The notes under the pieces were generated by a model that ran no database searches, was not told the DNA's origin, and was given only the letters and a program-made list of their open reading frames with translations. Of a stretch of 64,000 nucleotides of DNA, positions 25,541 to 35,065 are shown in pieces. The position numbers and the translations under genes are program-made. Location of the stretch: positions 124,001 to 188,000 of the forward strand of contig NZ_JBHRTA010000030.1 in NCBI RefSeq assembly GCF_042646065.1, in the 5' to 3' direction. The DNA comes from Parapedobacter deserti. GTDB lineage: Bacteria; Bacteroidota; Bacteroidia; Sphingobacteriales; Sphingobacteriaceae. Each line of letters starts with the position of its first letter. The stretch's first letter is position 1.

Positions 25541-27169
25541 ATGATGATGAAACGACAGTTGACAATCCTTGGGTGCGGACTGCTGCTGCTCTCGGCAAGC
25601 TGTTCCAGCTTCTTTGACGTGGATGCAGATGACATGCTGAAAGAGGAGGATTACATCGGCGAAAGCAACGAACTGTATTCGGGTTATATGGGCATCGCAG
25701 CCAAAGTGCAGGATGTGGCCGACCACGCTATATTTCTGTCGGAGCTGCGAAGCGATTTGCTGGAGCCTACCGCCAATGCGCCCCAGGAGCTGTGGGATAT
25801 TTACAACCACCAGCCGTTGGAAGGCAATTCCTTTGCCGATCCGCGGGGCTACTATGCGGTGATCCTCAACGCCAATAACTTTATCCATAAAGCTTTTGAA
25901 TACCGCACCAAGTATCCACGGGCAGTAGACGAAAGCCATTTCGGTCCGTTGGTCAGCGGGGCAATCCGCTTCAAGGTATGGGCCTACCTCATGCTCGGCA
26001 AGCTGTACGGGCAGGCCGCCTATACCGATGCACCCAACGTAAAGCTGGACGAGCTCCACACCATTCCCGTGTTGGGCATGGATGAATTGGTTAACCGGCT
26101 GATCCAGCTGATGGAGGTGGGCACCAACCAAATCAATGGCCAGTTGGTGCTGAACTGGGGGAATGTGCTGTTCCCGGGAGTTAACGCTGCCGACCAGGAT
26201 CTTGTGTGGAATATGATATGCCCGTCGCCCGAGCCGCTCCTGATGGAATTGTACCTTTGGGCCGGGCAGTACAGCCGGGTGGTGGAAATCGGGATACCGT
26301 TTATTTATGACAATGGGGGCAACCGTTACAAAATCGGGAACGACGACTACAATGGGGAATGGATACAGGTGTTTACCCGCAACCCCGTGACCAAAACACG
26401 GGTGCTCATCAATATCGTGCCGTTCGATTTTGAACGCAACCAGACCAACCGGTTGATCCGCTTCTTTTCCAATACCTACCCGTCGGTGTATTACCTCCGC
26501 CCTACGGAAGTGGCCATGAACCGCTTCAGGCGGCAGGTACGGCAAGACGGGCATACCATCGGCGACTTTTACCGCGGTGAAAATTATACGTTTGTGCAGC
26601 AGAATGGCGACTGGCTGATCCGTAAATTCTCCCGCGATCGGGAAACAGCATCCGAAATCCATAAGAACAACGTGCACATTGTCTTGTACCGTGATGCCGA
26701 TGTGCACTTTTTTATCCTGGAAGCGCTCAACCAGCTGGAATTGTTTGATGAGGCCGAAGCGTTGCTGAACGGTGGCATAAACCTCTACCTGTCCACGCAT
26801 GCGGGCAATCTTCAGTATCCGTTCAACAACGAGGTATGGAATGCGCAGCTGAACCGGAACTGGGGCATCCGCCGGCGGGTAGACTTAGGTCCCGTTTATC
26901 CGGCAGGCCTGTCAAAGAACGACCTCGATACGCCGGAGAAGGTGGAGGCTTATAAACGCGCGCTGGACGAGCTTATTGTGGAAGAAATCCTCATGGAGAG
27001 CGCGGGTGAAGCGCGTTCGCTCTTCGCGATGATCCGGATGGCCAAGCGCTGGAACGACCCCGCGATAGTAGCGGACCGGGTGAGTGCGAAATTTAATGCG
27101 GGCATGCGGGAAACGGTACGTGCGCGGATGATGAATCCCCAGAACTGGTTTGTGCACTACCCGCTTTAG
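25541..27169 (+). CDS. SusD/RagB-type lipoprotein (pair 2)
   Basis: A 542-residue lipoprotein with lipobox LLLSASC (Cys near 21) and mature start SSFFDVDADDMLKEEDY. Helical repeats are visible (AIRFKVWAYLMLGKLYGQAA, PLLMELYLWAGQYSRVVEIG), then FFILEALNQLELFDEAEALLNGG and a C-terminal IVEEILMESAGEARSLFAMIRMAKRW, the equivalent of the usual RXXELXXEGXRXXDLXR block with Ala replacing the usual aromatic/glycine context. Starting at the first of three ATG codons is arbitrary. It ends the second transporter pair, 53 bases before the large pectate lyase gene. Confidence 0.92.
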   Translation: MMMKRQLTILGCGLLLLSASCSSFFDVDADDMLKEEDYIGESNELYSGYMGIAAKVQDVADHAIFLSELRSDLLEPTANAPQELWDIYNHQPLEGNSFADPRGYYAVILNANNFIHKAFEYRTKYPRAVDESHFGPLVSGAIRFKVWAYLMLGKLYGQAAYTDAPNVKLDELHTIPVLGMDELVNRLIQLMEVGTNQINGQLVLNWGNVLFPGVNAADQDLVWNMICPSPEPLLMELYLWAGQYSRVVEIGIPFIYDNGGNRYKIGNDDYNGEWIQVFTRNPVTKTRVLINIVPFDFERNQTNRLIRFFSNTYPSVYYLRPTEVAMNRFRRQVRQDGHTIGDFYRGENYTFVQQNGDWLIRKFSRDRETASEIHKNNVHIVLYRDADVHFFILEALNQLELFDEAEALLNGGINLYLSTHAGNLQYPFNNEVWNAQLNRNWGIRRRVDLGPVYPAGLSKNDLDTPEKVEAYKRALDELIVEEILMESAGEARSLFAMIRMAKRWNDPAIVADRVSAKFNAGMRETVRARMMNPQNWFVHYPL

Positions 27170-27222
27170 GGTAGTGAAGCTGCCACTCATAAGCTGTTAA
27201 CCAATTATGTAATCAATAGACA

Positions 27223-30200
27223 ATGAAGAAATTACTGAACTTTTTTTGTGGTATTACAGTCGCCGTTGGGGCCTTGCTTTTGTGGTGCTCGCCAGGCCCG
27301 GCTCAGGGACAGACCCTGGCGTTTCCCGGTGCCGAAGGTTTCGGGCGGTATGCCACCGGCGCCCGCGGGCATGCCAACCCCCAAGTATATGTCGTAACCA
27401 ACCTGAACGACAGCGGCCCCGGCTCGCTCCGCGATGCGTTAAGCCAGCCAGGCAGGTTCGTGGTGTTTGCCGTAGGGGGCGTCATAGCGCTTCAATCGCG
27501 CCTGGTCATCCCGTCTAACACAACCATTGCCGGCCAGACGGCACCGGGAGACGGGATCGTAGTATATGGCCGTGGCATTTCGTATAGCGGGGCAAACAAT
27601 GTTATCACGCGTTTCATGCGGTTCCGTTGCGGCGTGAACGGCGGCGCCGGCCGCAGCGAAGATGCCCTGGGAATTGCCAACGGGCACGACCTGATTTTTG
27701 ATCACCTGTCGGTCTCCTGGGGAATCGATGAAGTATTCTCCATCAACTGGGATAACCGGGGCACCGACCCCGACAACATTACCATCCAGAACTCCATCAT
27801 CGGTCAGGGGGTGCACCGCCACAACCATTCGGCCGGTGGCCTCATGGAACCGGGCGGTAAAGTAAGTATCCTCAGGAGCCTGTACCATAGCAACAAAACC
27901 CGCAATCCCAAAGTGAAAGGCATCAACGAGTTTGTAAACAACGTGGTGTATAACTTCGGCAATGTAGGCAATACCTACGGGCATTCCGTCTCCGGCGATG
28001 GGTACATCATGGGCGGGTCGGCAAGCACTTCCCATGTGAATATCGTTAACAATTATTTTATCGCCGGTCCTCATACGCCACCAAGGAACACCCCGTTTTC
28101 CCGCGGTACGCCCACCTTCAACCTGTACGCATCGGGCAACTATTGGGATGATAATAAAGATGGCGCATTGAACGGGTCATTGATTCCGGAAGACGACAGC
28201 GGCTATCCGGGTGTGGAACCCGGTAACTTTCATGCACAGCCCTACGAATACCCCTATACGCCGAATGCCCTGACGGCCCAACAGGCCTATGATTGGGTGG
28301 TGGCCAACGTGGGGGCGAATTTCCCCCGCAGGGATCAAGTGGACGAACTGATAATTGCCGAATTGGCGTCGGTGGGTACCGAAGCGGTATACGTGTACCG
28401 CGAAGACGACCTGCCGTTGGCCAATGGTGGGCTGGGTGTGGTGGACGGTGCCCCGGCACGTTTGGATACCGATGGCGACGGTATCCCGGACGAATGGGAA
28501 GATGCAAACGGGTTGGACAAACATGATCCTGCGGATGCCCTGGCGGAAAGCAACATCGATCCGAATTACCTGAACATAGAGGTTTACATCAACAGCTTGG
28601 TAGACGGAGAGGCTCCGGATTTTATCCGGCCGCCATCGCAGATTGTGATGGCGGCAGAGTCGGAAGAAGATCCGGTAAGAAGCACCATCACCTTGACGTG
28701 GAGCGATAACGGTAATGAGGCCGGTATTGTAGTTATTGAACGCTCTGCAGATGGAGAAGCGTATACCGAGGTGGCTGCGGTAGCCGTGGGTACCGAAACG
28801 TATGTAGATAAGGAAGGAACACTGCCCAATACCACCTACTATTACCGGTTAAAAATCGTAACAGATAACGATGAATCGTCTTCGTATGTGTTCCGTTCGA
28901 TAACCACGCCACCCATTCCAACGGCACCAGAAACGCCGTCGCGGCCCATGCCGGGCGATAGTTACGGCTACGTGTCTATTGATGCCACCGGGCAAGCCAG
29001 TGTGCGGTGGTCCGGCAGCGAAAATACGGATACCTACGTGGTGTTTCTGGGCACGTCGGCAGCAAGCCTCGCACAGGTTGCGGAAGTGCCCGCCGCATCC
29101 GGGCCGACCGCGGTATTGGAAGGTCTGGAGCACGGCCAAACGTACTTCTGGCGGGTGGATGCGGTTAACGACCGCGGAACAGCCACCGGCGCGGTTTGGT
29201 CTTTCCGCGTGGCCCCGGAGTTCGAACGTGGCCTGGTAGGCCACTGGGCGTTTGACGAAGAAGAAGGGCCAGAACTTCTTGACGCTTCGTCTTATGAGAC
29301 ACACGGCCTGCTGGGTACCGACGATGCCGGACAGGTACGTATTTCAGGGATAAAGGGCGGCGCGGTGGATCTGGCCACCGTAGACCGCAATATGTATCCC
29401 ATCAGCATCCCGCATGCCGACCACCTGTACTTAGGCCAGGGGTCATTCTCCATTTCGTTCTGGATGAAAGGGAGTACGACAGACCTGCCCCCCGACAATA
29501 ACAGCAGCGCTTACCTCCTTTGCAAGGGTTCCATCACGAGGAACGAGAATACCGGAGCTACGGGGAAACGCTTTAATATTGAGTTGAAAAACAATCAGTT
29601 CCGATTTGCCATCGACGACGATAATGACGCCGGTGGCGGAGGTAAGGATGAAGTGGGGATAGACGGCCGCCCTTTTTTCGTGGACGATTGGGTACATGTG
29701 GTTGTTATCCGGGATGCCGAAGCCCGGCAGCTCCGCGTTTACAGGAACGGGGAGGTGGTGGGGCAAACCGCTATACAGCGTGCGCTTTCGGGAATCGGGG
29801 AGGCCAGCGATCTGGTTATCGGCAACATCGGTGCGCTGGAATTTCTGAGTTCCCAACATGCGTCGGCACCCTATACGGGCCAGTTGGATGAACTCCGGTT
29901 GTTTAACCACGTGCTGAGCGAACAGGAGATCATGGAAGAATTTGCCCGTGCGGCCGGACTACAGCAAGCCCATACGCCGGTGCCGGCTCATGGCCAGCGC
30001 GGTCCGGAAGCCAACCGCGCCGAAGTCACCTGGGCAGGCGGGGCATTGGCCGAAATATTCCTGGTTTACTTTGGTGCTTCCGAAGATGCACTGGAGCAGG
30101 TCGCCGAACTGCCGGCCACCACCATGTCCTATGTTTTTGAAGGCCTGCAGGCCGAGTCAGCCTATTTCTGGCGGGTGGATGCCAGGGCAGGCGAAGATGT

Positions 30201-33200
30201 GGCCGAAGGCGATACCTGGTCGTTTCAAACCGCGGCGCCGCCCCCCGAAAGCCGCGAACTGATTGCCCACTACAAGCTGGACGAAACCAGCGGCACCGTA
30301 GTGCATGATGCCAGCAAATACGGCAACCACGGCACGCTGCGCGATTTCGGGGAAGATCCCTGGATTACCGACGGAATGTTCGGTGGCGGCATCCACTATA
30401 CCACAACGGCATCTACGGGCGCCATCGTGGTACCCGCAGCGGCGCAGAACGCGTTTGACGAGCATTCTTTTACGATATCGCTGTGGATGCGAGCCGATGA
30501 AAACACCTATACCCCTTCGGCCAATAATGCCTACCTCATCCACAAGGGGGCGTTCGCCTCGGCAGAAGGCGGCAAATGGTACGGCATCCAGCTGCACCAC
30601 AACGGAAATATCAATTTTTCCATCGATGACGATGTGGTGAAGACCGATGCGTCGACCAATGCAACGAATGCCGGACTGTTCAGCGGGGAGTGGAAGCATG
30701 TGGTGGCCGTGCGCGACCGCGATGCCCGCAAGACACGGCTGTACGTCGACGGCGAACTCCTATCGGAAGTTGACGACGGTACGGAAGGCGGCATCGCCAT
30801 GCCGGAGATGGACCTCACCATCGGCAACTCCCGCGAGAACCGCCCCTACCGGGACGACCTGGATGATGTCCGCCTATACAACTATGCCCTGTCTGGCGAA
30901 GAAATCGCAGCCCTTTTCGAGGGGATGGCGGATCGGGAGCTGGTGGCACACTACCGCTTGGACGAAACATCGGGGAACGTGGTGACAGACTCCAGCCCCT
31001 ACAGCAACCACGGTGTATTACGGGACTTCGGCGAGGATCCCTGGATCAGCGACGGTAAACGGGGCGGTGCCATCCACTATACCACCACGGCACCCACCGG
31101 GGCCATCGTGGTGCCCGCAGCGGCGCAGAATGCATTTGACCAAAACTCCTTTACGATATCGCTGTGGATGCGTGGCAACGAAAATACCTACACCCCCTCG
31201 TCGAACAACGCCTATCTCATCCATAAGGGGGCCTTCGCCTCGGCCGAAGGCGGCAAATGGTACGGCATCCAGCTGCATCACAACGGGAACATCAACTTTT
31301 CCATCGATGACGACGTGGTGAAGACCGACGCGGGCACCAATGCGAACGATGCGGGGCTGTTCAGCGGGGAGTGGAAGCACGTGGTGGCCGTGCGCGACCG
31401 CGATGCCCGCAAGACCCGGTTGTACATCGACGGGGAGCTGAAGGCGGAGACCGACGACCGCACGGAAGGCGGCATTGCCATGCCGGAGATGGAGCTCACC
31501 ATCGGCAACTCCCGGGAGAACCGCCCGTACCGTGACGATTTGGACGATGTGCGTTTATACAATTGCGCGCTGACTCCCGAGGAGATAGCAAAACTGTTCA
31601 CCCCGCCGCGGGAAGAACTCCAGCCAGTGGCGCACTACAAGCTGGATGAGACTTCCGGCACCGTAGCGCACGATTCCAGTCCGCATGCCAACCACGGCAC
31701 GCTGCGCGATTTCGGGGGCAGCCCGTGGATCGGCGACGGTAAGCACGGCGGCGCCATCCATTATACCACCACGGCACCCACCGGGGCCATCGTGGTGCCC
31801 GCAGCGGCGCAGAACGCGTTTGACCAAAACTCCTTTACGATATCGCTGTGGATGCGTGGCAACGAAAACACGTACGGCCCTACTTCGGCGACCAACGCCT
31901 ACCTCATCCATAAGGGAGCATTCGCCTCGGCCGAAGGCGGCAAATGGTACGGCATCCAGCTGCATCACAACGGGAACATCAACTTTTCCATCGATGACGA
32001 CGTGGTGAAGACCGACGCGGGCACCAATGCGAACGATGCGGGGCTGTTCAGCGGGGAGTGGAAGCACGTGGTGGCCGTGCGCGACCGCGACGCCCGGAAG
32101 ACCAGGCTGTACATCGATGGGGAGCTGATGGCGGAGACCGACGACCGCACAGAGGGCGGCATCGCCATGCCGGAGATGGAGCTCACCGTCGGCAACTCCC
32201 GCGAGAACCGCCCGTACCGTGACGACCTGGACGATGTGCGGCTGTACAATGTCGCGCTGTCGCCCGCGCAGATAAAAAACCTGTTCGAATCAAAACCCGT
32301 GATGAATCCGGTGCAAAACGTCAGTCCGGAAAACGGAGCGACAGACATTCCCGTATCCGGCACCACCTTTGTCTGGGAGGGCAAGGCCGAATCCTACACG
32401 CTTCGGTTAGGCACCTCCCCTGACGACCTGGCCCCTGTGGCCGAAGGCATCACCGAGCAACTGTATGCCCATACCAGCCTGCTCACCCATGGAACAACCT
32501 ATTACTGGCGGGTGGATGCGCTGGCAGACGGAGGGGTGGAATACGGCGAAACCTGGTCGTTCCAAACGGAAGCCCTGGCGTTGCCCGTTATCCATGTCGA
32601 CGAAGTGCTGGGCGTGAACCAATACAGTCCGGAAGGCACGGTGATAGCCCAGCTGACCGCCAGTAATCCCGAAGGGGAAGTGCTGACCGGCTGGCGGATT
32701 ACGCAAAACACGGACGTGAACGGAAACGGGGTAGCAGCATTTGCATTAAACGCTGAAACCGGCGAACTGACCATTAACGATGCCGGCGATTTCGATTACG
32801 AAGAAGGCCGGGTACTGGAAGTGAAAGTGCGGGTGAGCAACAGCCTGGGCGAAAGTGACGAGGCGACTATCCAGGTTGTCGTAAACTTTGTCAATACCCA
32901 GCCATCGTTTGATGAAATAGCGGACGTGGCCTATTGTTTTACGCCCGAAGAACGCACCATCACCATCAGCGGCATCAACGCCGGTCTGGAAGAAGGGCAG
33001 ACGGTTGAGCTGTCGCTAAGCGCCAACCCGTCGCGGCTGTTCCACACCCTGTCTATCACCCAGCCGGAAGACGGTGTGGCCCACCTGACCTATACGCCAA
33101 AAGCCGGGATTGACGACCAGGTAACCGTAACGGTTACGGCCAAAGACGACGGAGGCACCGCCCACGGCGGGCAGGATACTTACAGCCAGACGTTCACGCT

Positions 33201-33729
33201 TACCATCGCCGCACAGCCGAATATCAGTTTGCTGGCCGACAAGCAGCGGCTACAGCGGGGCGAAAGCGTACGCCTGGAGGTGCGGAACAACGCAAGAAGC
33301 GCCGTAGCGCTGACGTGGACATACAATGACCAGACCATCGAAACGGATGTGCTTACCGCCCGGCTTACGGAGACAACCACCTTTGCCGTTAAAGCGGTCA
33401 ATGAATTCGGCTGTGAAGGCGAAGCGTCCATCACCATAGAAGTATTTGAACCCGAAGCCTTGGAGGTGAGCAACGTGGTGACGCCCAATGGCGATGGCAT
33501 CAACGACACGTGGGTCGTCCGTAACATCGAACATTACCCCGGCAACGAGTTGAAAATATTCGACATTTCCGGCCGGGTTATCCACCAGGCCAAAGACTAC
33601 CGGAACGATTGGAACGGCACCTATCAGGGTAGGCCGCTGGCCGAAGGCACCTACTATTTCGTCATCACGTTCGGCGGCAGCCGCCAGCCGCAGAAAGGGT
33701 ACATCAATATCATCAGGGACAACCGATAA
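27223..33729 (+). CDS. 2168-residue PL1 pectate lyase with Fn3, LamG and T9SS type-B tail
   Basis: A signal peptide (1-29) is followed by a pectate lyase domain of PL1 type (about 31-455): LAFPGAEGFGRYATG, TIAGQTAPGDGIVV, FDHLSVSWGIDE, and HSNKTRNPK with the likely catalytic Arg near 226. Then Fn3-like units (about 483-563, 570-665), LamG 1 (668-910), Fn3-like (916-1006), LamG 2-4 (1007-1690), Fn3-like (1693-1783), cadherin-like (1790-1893), two Ig-like units (1893-2078) and a gliding-motility-type C-terminal domain (2078-2168: VVTPNGDGINDTWVV, LKIFDISGRVIHQ, GTYYFVITF). That tail marks export and surface attachment by T9SS. The next gene encodes PorP/SprF, the usual partner of this tail type. 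LamG 2-4 are almost identical in DNA. Confidence 0.9.
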   Translation: MKKLLNFFCGITVAVGALLLWCSPGPAQGQTLAFPGAEGFGRYATGARGHANPQVYVVTNLNDSGPGSLRDALSQPGRFVVFAVGGVIALQSRLVIPSNTTIAGQTAPGDGIVVYGRGISYSGANNVITRFMRFRCGVNGGAGRSEDALGIANGHDLIFDHLSVSWGIDEVFSINWDNRGTDPDNITIQNSIIGQGVHRHNHSAGGLMEPGGKVSILRSLYHSNKTRNPKVKGINEFVNNVVYNFGNVGNTYGHSVSGDGYIMGGSASTSHVNIVNNYFIAGPHTPPRNTPFSRGTPTFNLYASGNYWDDNKDGALNGSLIPEDDSGYPGVEPGNFHAQPYEYPYTPNALTAQQAYDWVVANVGANFPRRDQVDELIIAELASVGTEAVYVYREDDLPLANGGLGVVDGAPARLDTDGDGIPDEWEDANGLDKHDPADALAESNIDPNYLNIEVYINSLVDGEAPDFIRPPSQIVMAAESEEDPVRSTITLTWSDNGNEAGIVVIERSADGEAYTEVAAVAVGTETYVDKEGTLPNTTYYYRLKIVTDNDESSSYVFRSITTPPIPTAPETPSRPMPGDSYGYVSIDATGQASVRWSGSENTDTYVVFLGTSAASLAQVAEVPAASGPTAVLEGLEHGQTYFWRVDAVNDRGTATGAVWSFRVAPEFERGLVGHWAFDEEEGPELLDASSYETHGLLGTDDAGQVRISGIKGGAVDLATVDRNMYPISIPHADHLYLGQGSFSISFWMKGSTTDLPPDNNSSAYLLCKGSITRNENTGATGKRFNIELKNNQFRFAIDDDNDAGGGGKDEVGIDGRPFFVDDWVHVVVIRDAEARQLRVYRNGEVVGQTAIQRALSGIGEASDLVIGNIGALEFLSSQHASAPYTGQLDELRLFNHVLSEQEIMEEFARAAGLQQAHTPVPAHGQRGPEANRAEVTWAGGALAEIFLVYFGASEDALEQVAELPATTMSYVFEGLQAESAYFWRVDARAGEDVAEGDTWSFQTAAPPPESRELIAHYKLDETSGTVVHDASKYGNHGTLRDFGEDPWITDGMFGGGIHYTTTASTGAIVVPAAAQNAFDEHSFTISLWMRADENTYTPSANNAYLIHKGAFASAEGGKWYGIQLHHNGNINFSIDDDVVKTDASTNATNAGLFSGEWKHVVAVRDRDARKTRLYVDGELLSEVDDGTEGGIAMPEMDLTIGNSRENRPYRDDLDDVRLYNYALSGEEIAALFEGMADRELVAHYRLDETSGNVVTDSSPYSNHGVLRDFGEDPWISDGKRGGAIHYTTTAPTGAIVVPAAAQNAFDQNSFTISLWMRGNENTYTPSSNNAYLIHKGAFASAEGGKWYGIQLHHNGNINFSIDDDVVKTDAGTNANDAGLFSGEWKHVVAVRDRDARKTRLYIDGELKAETDDRTEGGIAMPEMELTIGNSRENRPYRDDLDDVRLYNCALTPEEIAKLFTPPREELQPVAHYKLDETSGTVAHDSSPHANHGTLRDFGGSPWIGDGKHGGAIHYTTTAPTGAIVVPAAAQNAFDQNSFTISLWMRGNENTYGPTSATNAYLIHKGAFASAEGGKWYGIQLHHNGNINFSIDDDVVKTDAGTNANDAGLFSGEWKHVVAVRDRDARKTRLYIDGELMAETDDRTEGGIAMPEMELTVGNSRENRPYRDDLDDVRLYNVALSPAQIKNLFESKPVMNPVQNVSPENGATDIPVSGTTFVWEGKAESYTLRLGTSPDDLAPVAEGITEQLYAHTSLLTHGTTYYWRVDALADGGVEYGETWSFQTEALALPVIHVDEVLGVNQYSPEGTVIAQLTASNPEGEVLTGWRITQNTDVNGNGVAAFALNAETGELTINDAGDFDYEEGRVLEVKVRVSNSLGESDEATIQVVVNFVNTQPSFDEIADVAYCFTPEERTITISGINAGLEEGQTVELSLSANPSRLFHTLSITQPEDGVAHLTYTPKAGIDDQVTVTVTAKDDGGTAHGGQDTYSQTFTLTIAAQPNISLLADKQRLQRGESVRLEVRNNARSAVALTWTYNDQTIETDVLTARLTETTTFAVKAVNEFGCEGEASITIEVFEPEALEVSNVVTPNGDGINDTWVVRNIEHYPGNELKIFDISGRVIHQAKDYRNDWNGTYQGRPLAEGTYYFVITFGGSRQPQKGYINIIRDNR
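30265..32290 (+). repeat. three tandem LamG-coding repeats of about 684 bases
   Basis: Equivalent codons (VAHYKLDETSG region) lie at 30265, 30946 and 31630, giving units of 681 and 684 bases. Units 2 and 3 are the closest: bases 31234-31403 and 31921-32090 (170 bases, offset 687) show no difference when read side by side. Unit 3 has one extra codon near 31875 (TYGPTSAT against TYTPSSN). Confidence 0.9.
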
Positions 33730-33740
33730 AAGGCAACATC

Positions 33741-34640
33741 ATGAACACCAACATAAAAAGCAGCAGTCGCTATCTATTAGCCCTCCTCACCACGGTGGTG
33801 GCGGTGGGCATTGCGGAGGTGCGGGCCCAGCTGTCGCCCATGGGTACCGGCTATTTCCAGAACCCATACCTCTTCAACCCGGCCCGCGCCGGCATGGAAG
33901 GCGGCACCACGCTCAACCTGGGGATACGCGCCACGGCCAATACAATGCCTGGCGCGCCCCGCAACCAAGCCTTTACCGCGGAGCACGGCTTCGGCCGTTC
34001 CGGCATTGGTCTGGTGCTGGACAACACTTCGGTAGGGTCGGTACGGCATACCGGCGGTTCACTGGGCTATGCCTACCACCTGCCGCTGGCCGCTGACCAC
34101 CAGCTGCATTTCGGATTGTCGGCCACGCTGTCGCGGAGCCGGCTGGATATGACCAAGGTCAATGCCACGGGTTACGACCCCATGCTGGCCGCCTACAACG
34201 AACGGGGGGCCAGGCTGGATGCCAACTTCGGGCTTGCTTACACCTTTAGCGAACTCTGTGTGGAGTTTGCGATGGGTGATCTGATCCGGAATATCGAGAA
34301 AGACGAACGGCAGTTGGTAAACAATCCCCTGTTTTTCTCCGCGGTGAGTTACACGCTGCCCGTAGGCGACGGCAGCGGGGCGATGGCGCTTACCCCCAAG
34401 GTGTGTTACCGTGGCGCACGGGGTACAGGCAACATCCTCGATGTGGGGCTGGACTTCCGGTTTGCCGAACGCTTCCGCATACTGGGGTTGTATCATACCT
34501 CGCAAAACGCCTCTTTTGGCTTCGGCGCCCGCTTGGGTAACCTGCAGTTGCTGGGCATGTACAGCCTGGAGACCTCCTCGCTGAGCCGCTATGCAGGGAA
34601 TGCATTTGAAGTAGGGCTGGGCTGGCATATTGAGAATTGA
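33741..34640 (+). CDS. type IX secretion PorP/SprF-family outer-membrane protein
   Basis: A 299-residue beta-barrel protein with signal peptide (cleavage near EVRAQ, about 30). The mature start LSPMGTGYFQNPYLFNPARAGMEGG is the family hallmark, and the strands GFGRSGIGLVLDNTSVGSVRHTG and YAYHLPLAADHQLHFGLSATLS follow the PorP/SprF pattern to a terminal VGLGWHIEN. Genes of this family usually accompany a T9SS substrate with a gliding-motility-type tail, and here it starts 11 bases after such a gene. It probably anchors or helps present the large pectate lyase. Two further family hallmarks, the N-P-A-x-A-G block and the aromatic C-terminus, are present. Confidence 0.9.
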   Translation: MNTNIKSSSRYLLALLTTVVAVGIAEVRAQLSPMGTGYFQNPYLFNPARAGMEGGTTLNLGIRATANTMPGAPRNQAFTAEHGFGRSGIGLVLDNTSVGSVRHTGGSLGYAYHLPLAADHQLHFGLSATLSRSRLDMTKVNATGYDPMLAAYNERGARLDANFGLAYTFSELCVEFAMGDLIRNIEKDERQLVNNPLFFSAVSYTLPVGDGSGAMALTPKVCYRGARGTGNILDVGLDFRFAERFRILGLYHTSQNASFGFGARLGNLQLLGMYSLETSSLSRYAGNAFEVGLGWHIEN

Positions 34641-35065
34641 TATTATTGCCCTGACGTGAGCATCCGACAACGCCGTTGCGGGATAGCAAAAATTCGAGAA
34701 TAACCGGGGTAACAATTGGCCGCCTCGGTTAGGTATTCTTGTGTTTTATATCCCGCGCACCTGCCAGTGGCTCCTCGGACAAGCCCGTTACTGCGTATCG
34801 CCAGGTAATCCGGATGGCTATGCACGGAAGCACGGATCAAAAAACGTAACGAAGCTGTTTCGGTAACGATTGCGTGTTTTTTTCTTACGGCCTGTTTCGT
34901 TGTTATCAAACTGTTAGTTAGTTGGTTACTATATACTGGGGTGGGTAAGGGTCAGGATAATACAGGATACTTTAGGTGTTTTTTATCGTAATATTGCTGT
35001 AGTTGTTTATGCCGGGAAACTGGCGGGCAACGGCTAATTATAAATCAAACATATTTTCCAGGTAC
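34641..35065. other. 425-base intergenic region before the GH28 operon
   Basis: Contains the direct-repeat motif at 34844-34874, described separately. Close to the PorP stop is a hairpin (CCG-a-CAA, loop CGCCG, TTG-CGG, about 34664-34681) without a T-run. No full TTG-N20-TAnnTTTG is seen; TACTTTAG at 34968-34975 is the nearest. A TTG/ATG-led extension of the GH28 frame (35003/35009) lies in it but lacks signal-peptide character. Confidence 0.5.
34844..34874 (+). promoter_or_regulatory. direct-repeat regulatory motif, copy A
   Basis: ACGTAACGA, eight bases, CGGTAACGATTGCG. GTAACGA occurs twice in the same orientation 17 bases apart. It matches 26 of 31 positions of 44771-44801 with identical spacing. 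The right part resembles the right half of the LacI operators (one difference in GGTATCGATTGCG) but the left part does not, so it may be a different regulator's site or a half operator. It ends 191 bases before the GH28 start. Confidence 0.5.

Noticed and set aside
25514..26800. 428-codon minus-strand open frame over SusD pair 2 (and a similar one at 51697-53307 over PL1)
   Set aside because: Complement of clearly coding plus-strand sequence; composition is not protein-like.
34664..34681. Hairpin after PorP/SprF as a rho-independent terminator
   Set aside because: The stem is short and bulged, and no T-run follows.
35003..35065. Longer start of the first GH28 gene
   Set aside because: The extension would move the signal peptide inside the protein; ATG 35066 puts it at the N-terminus.
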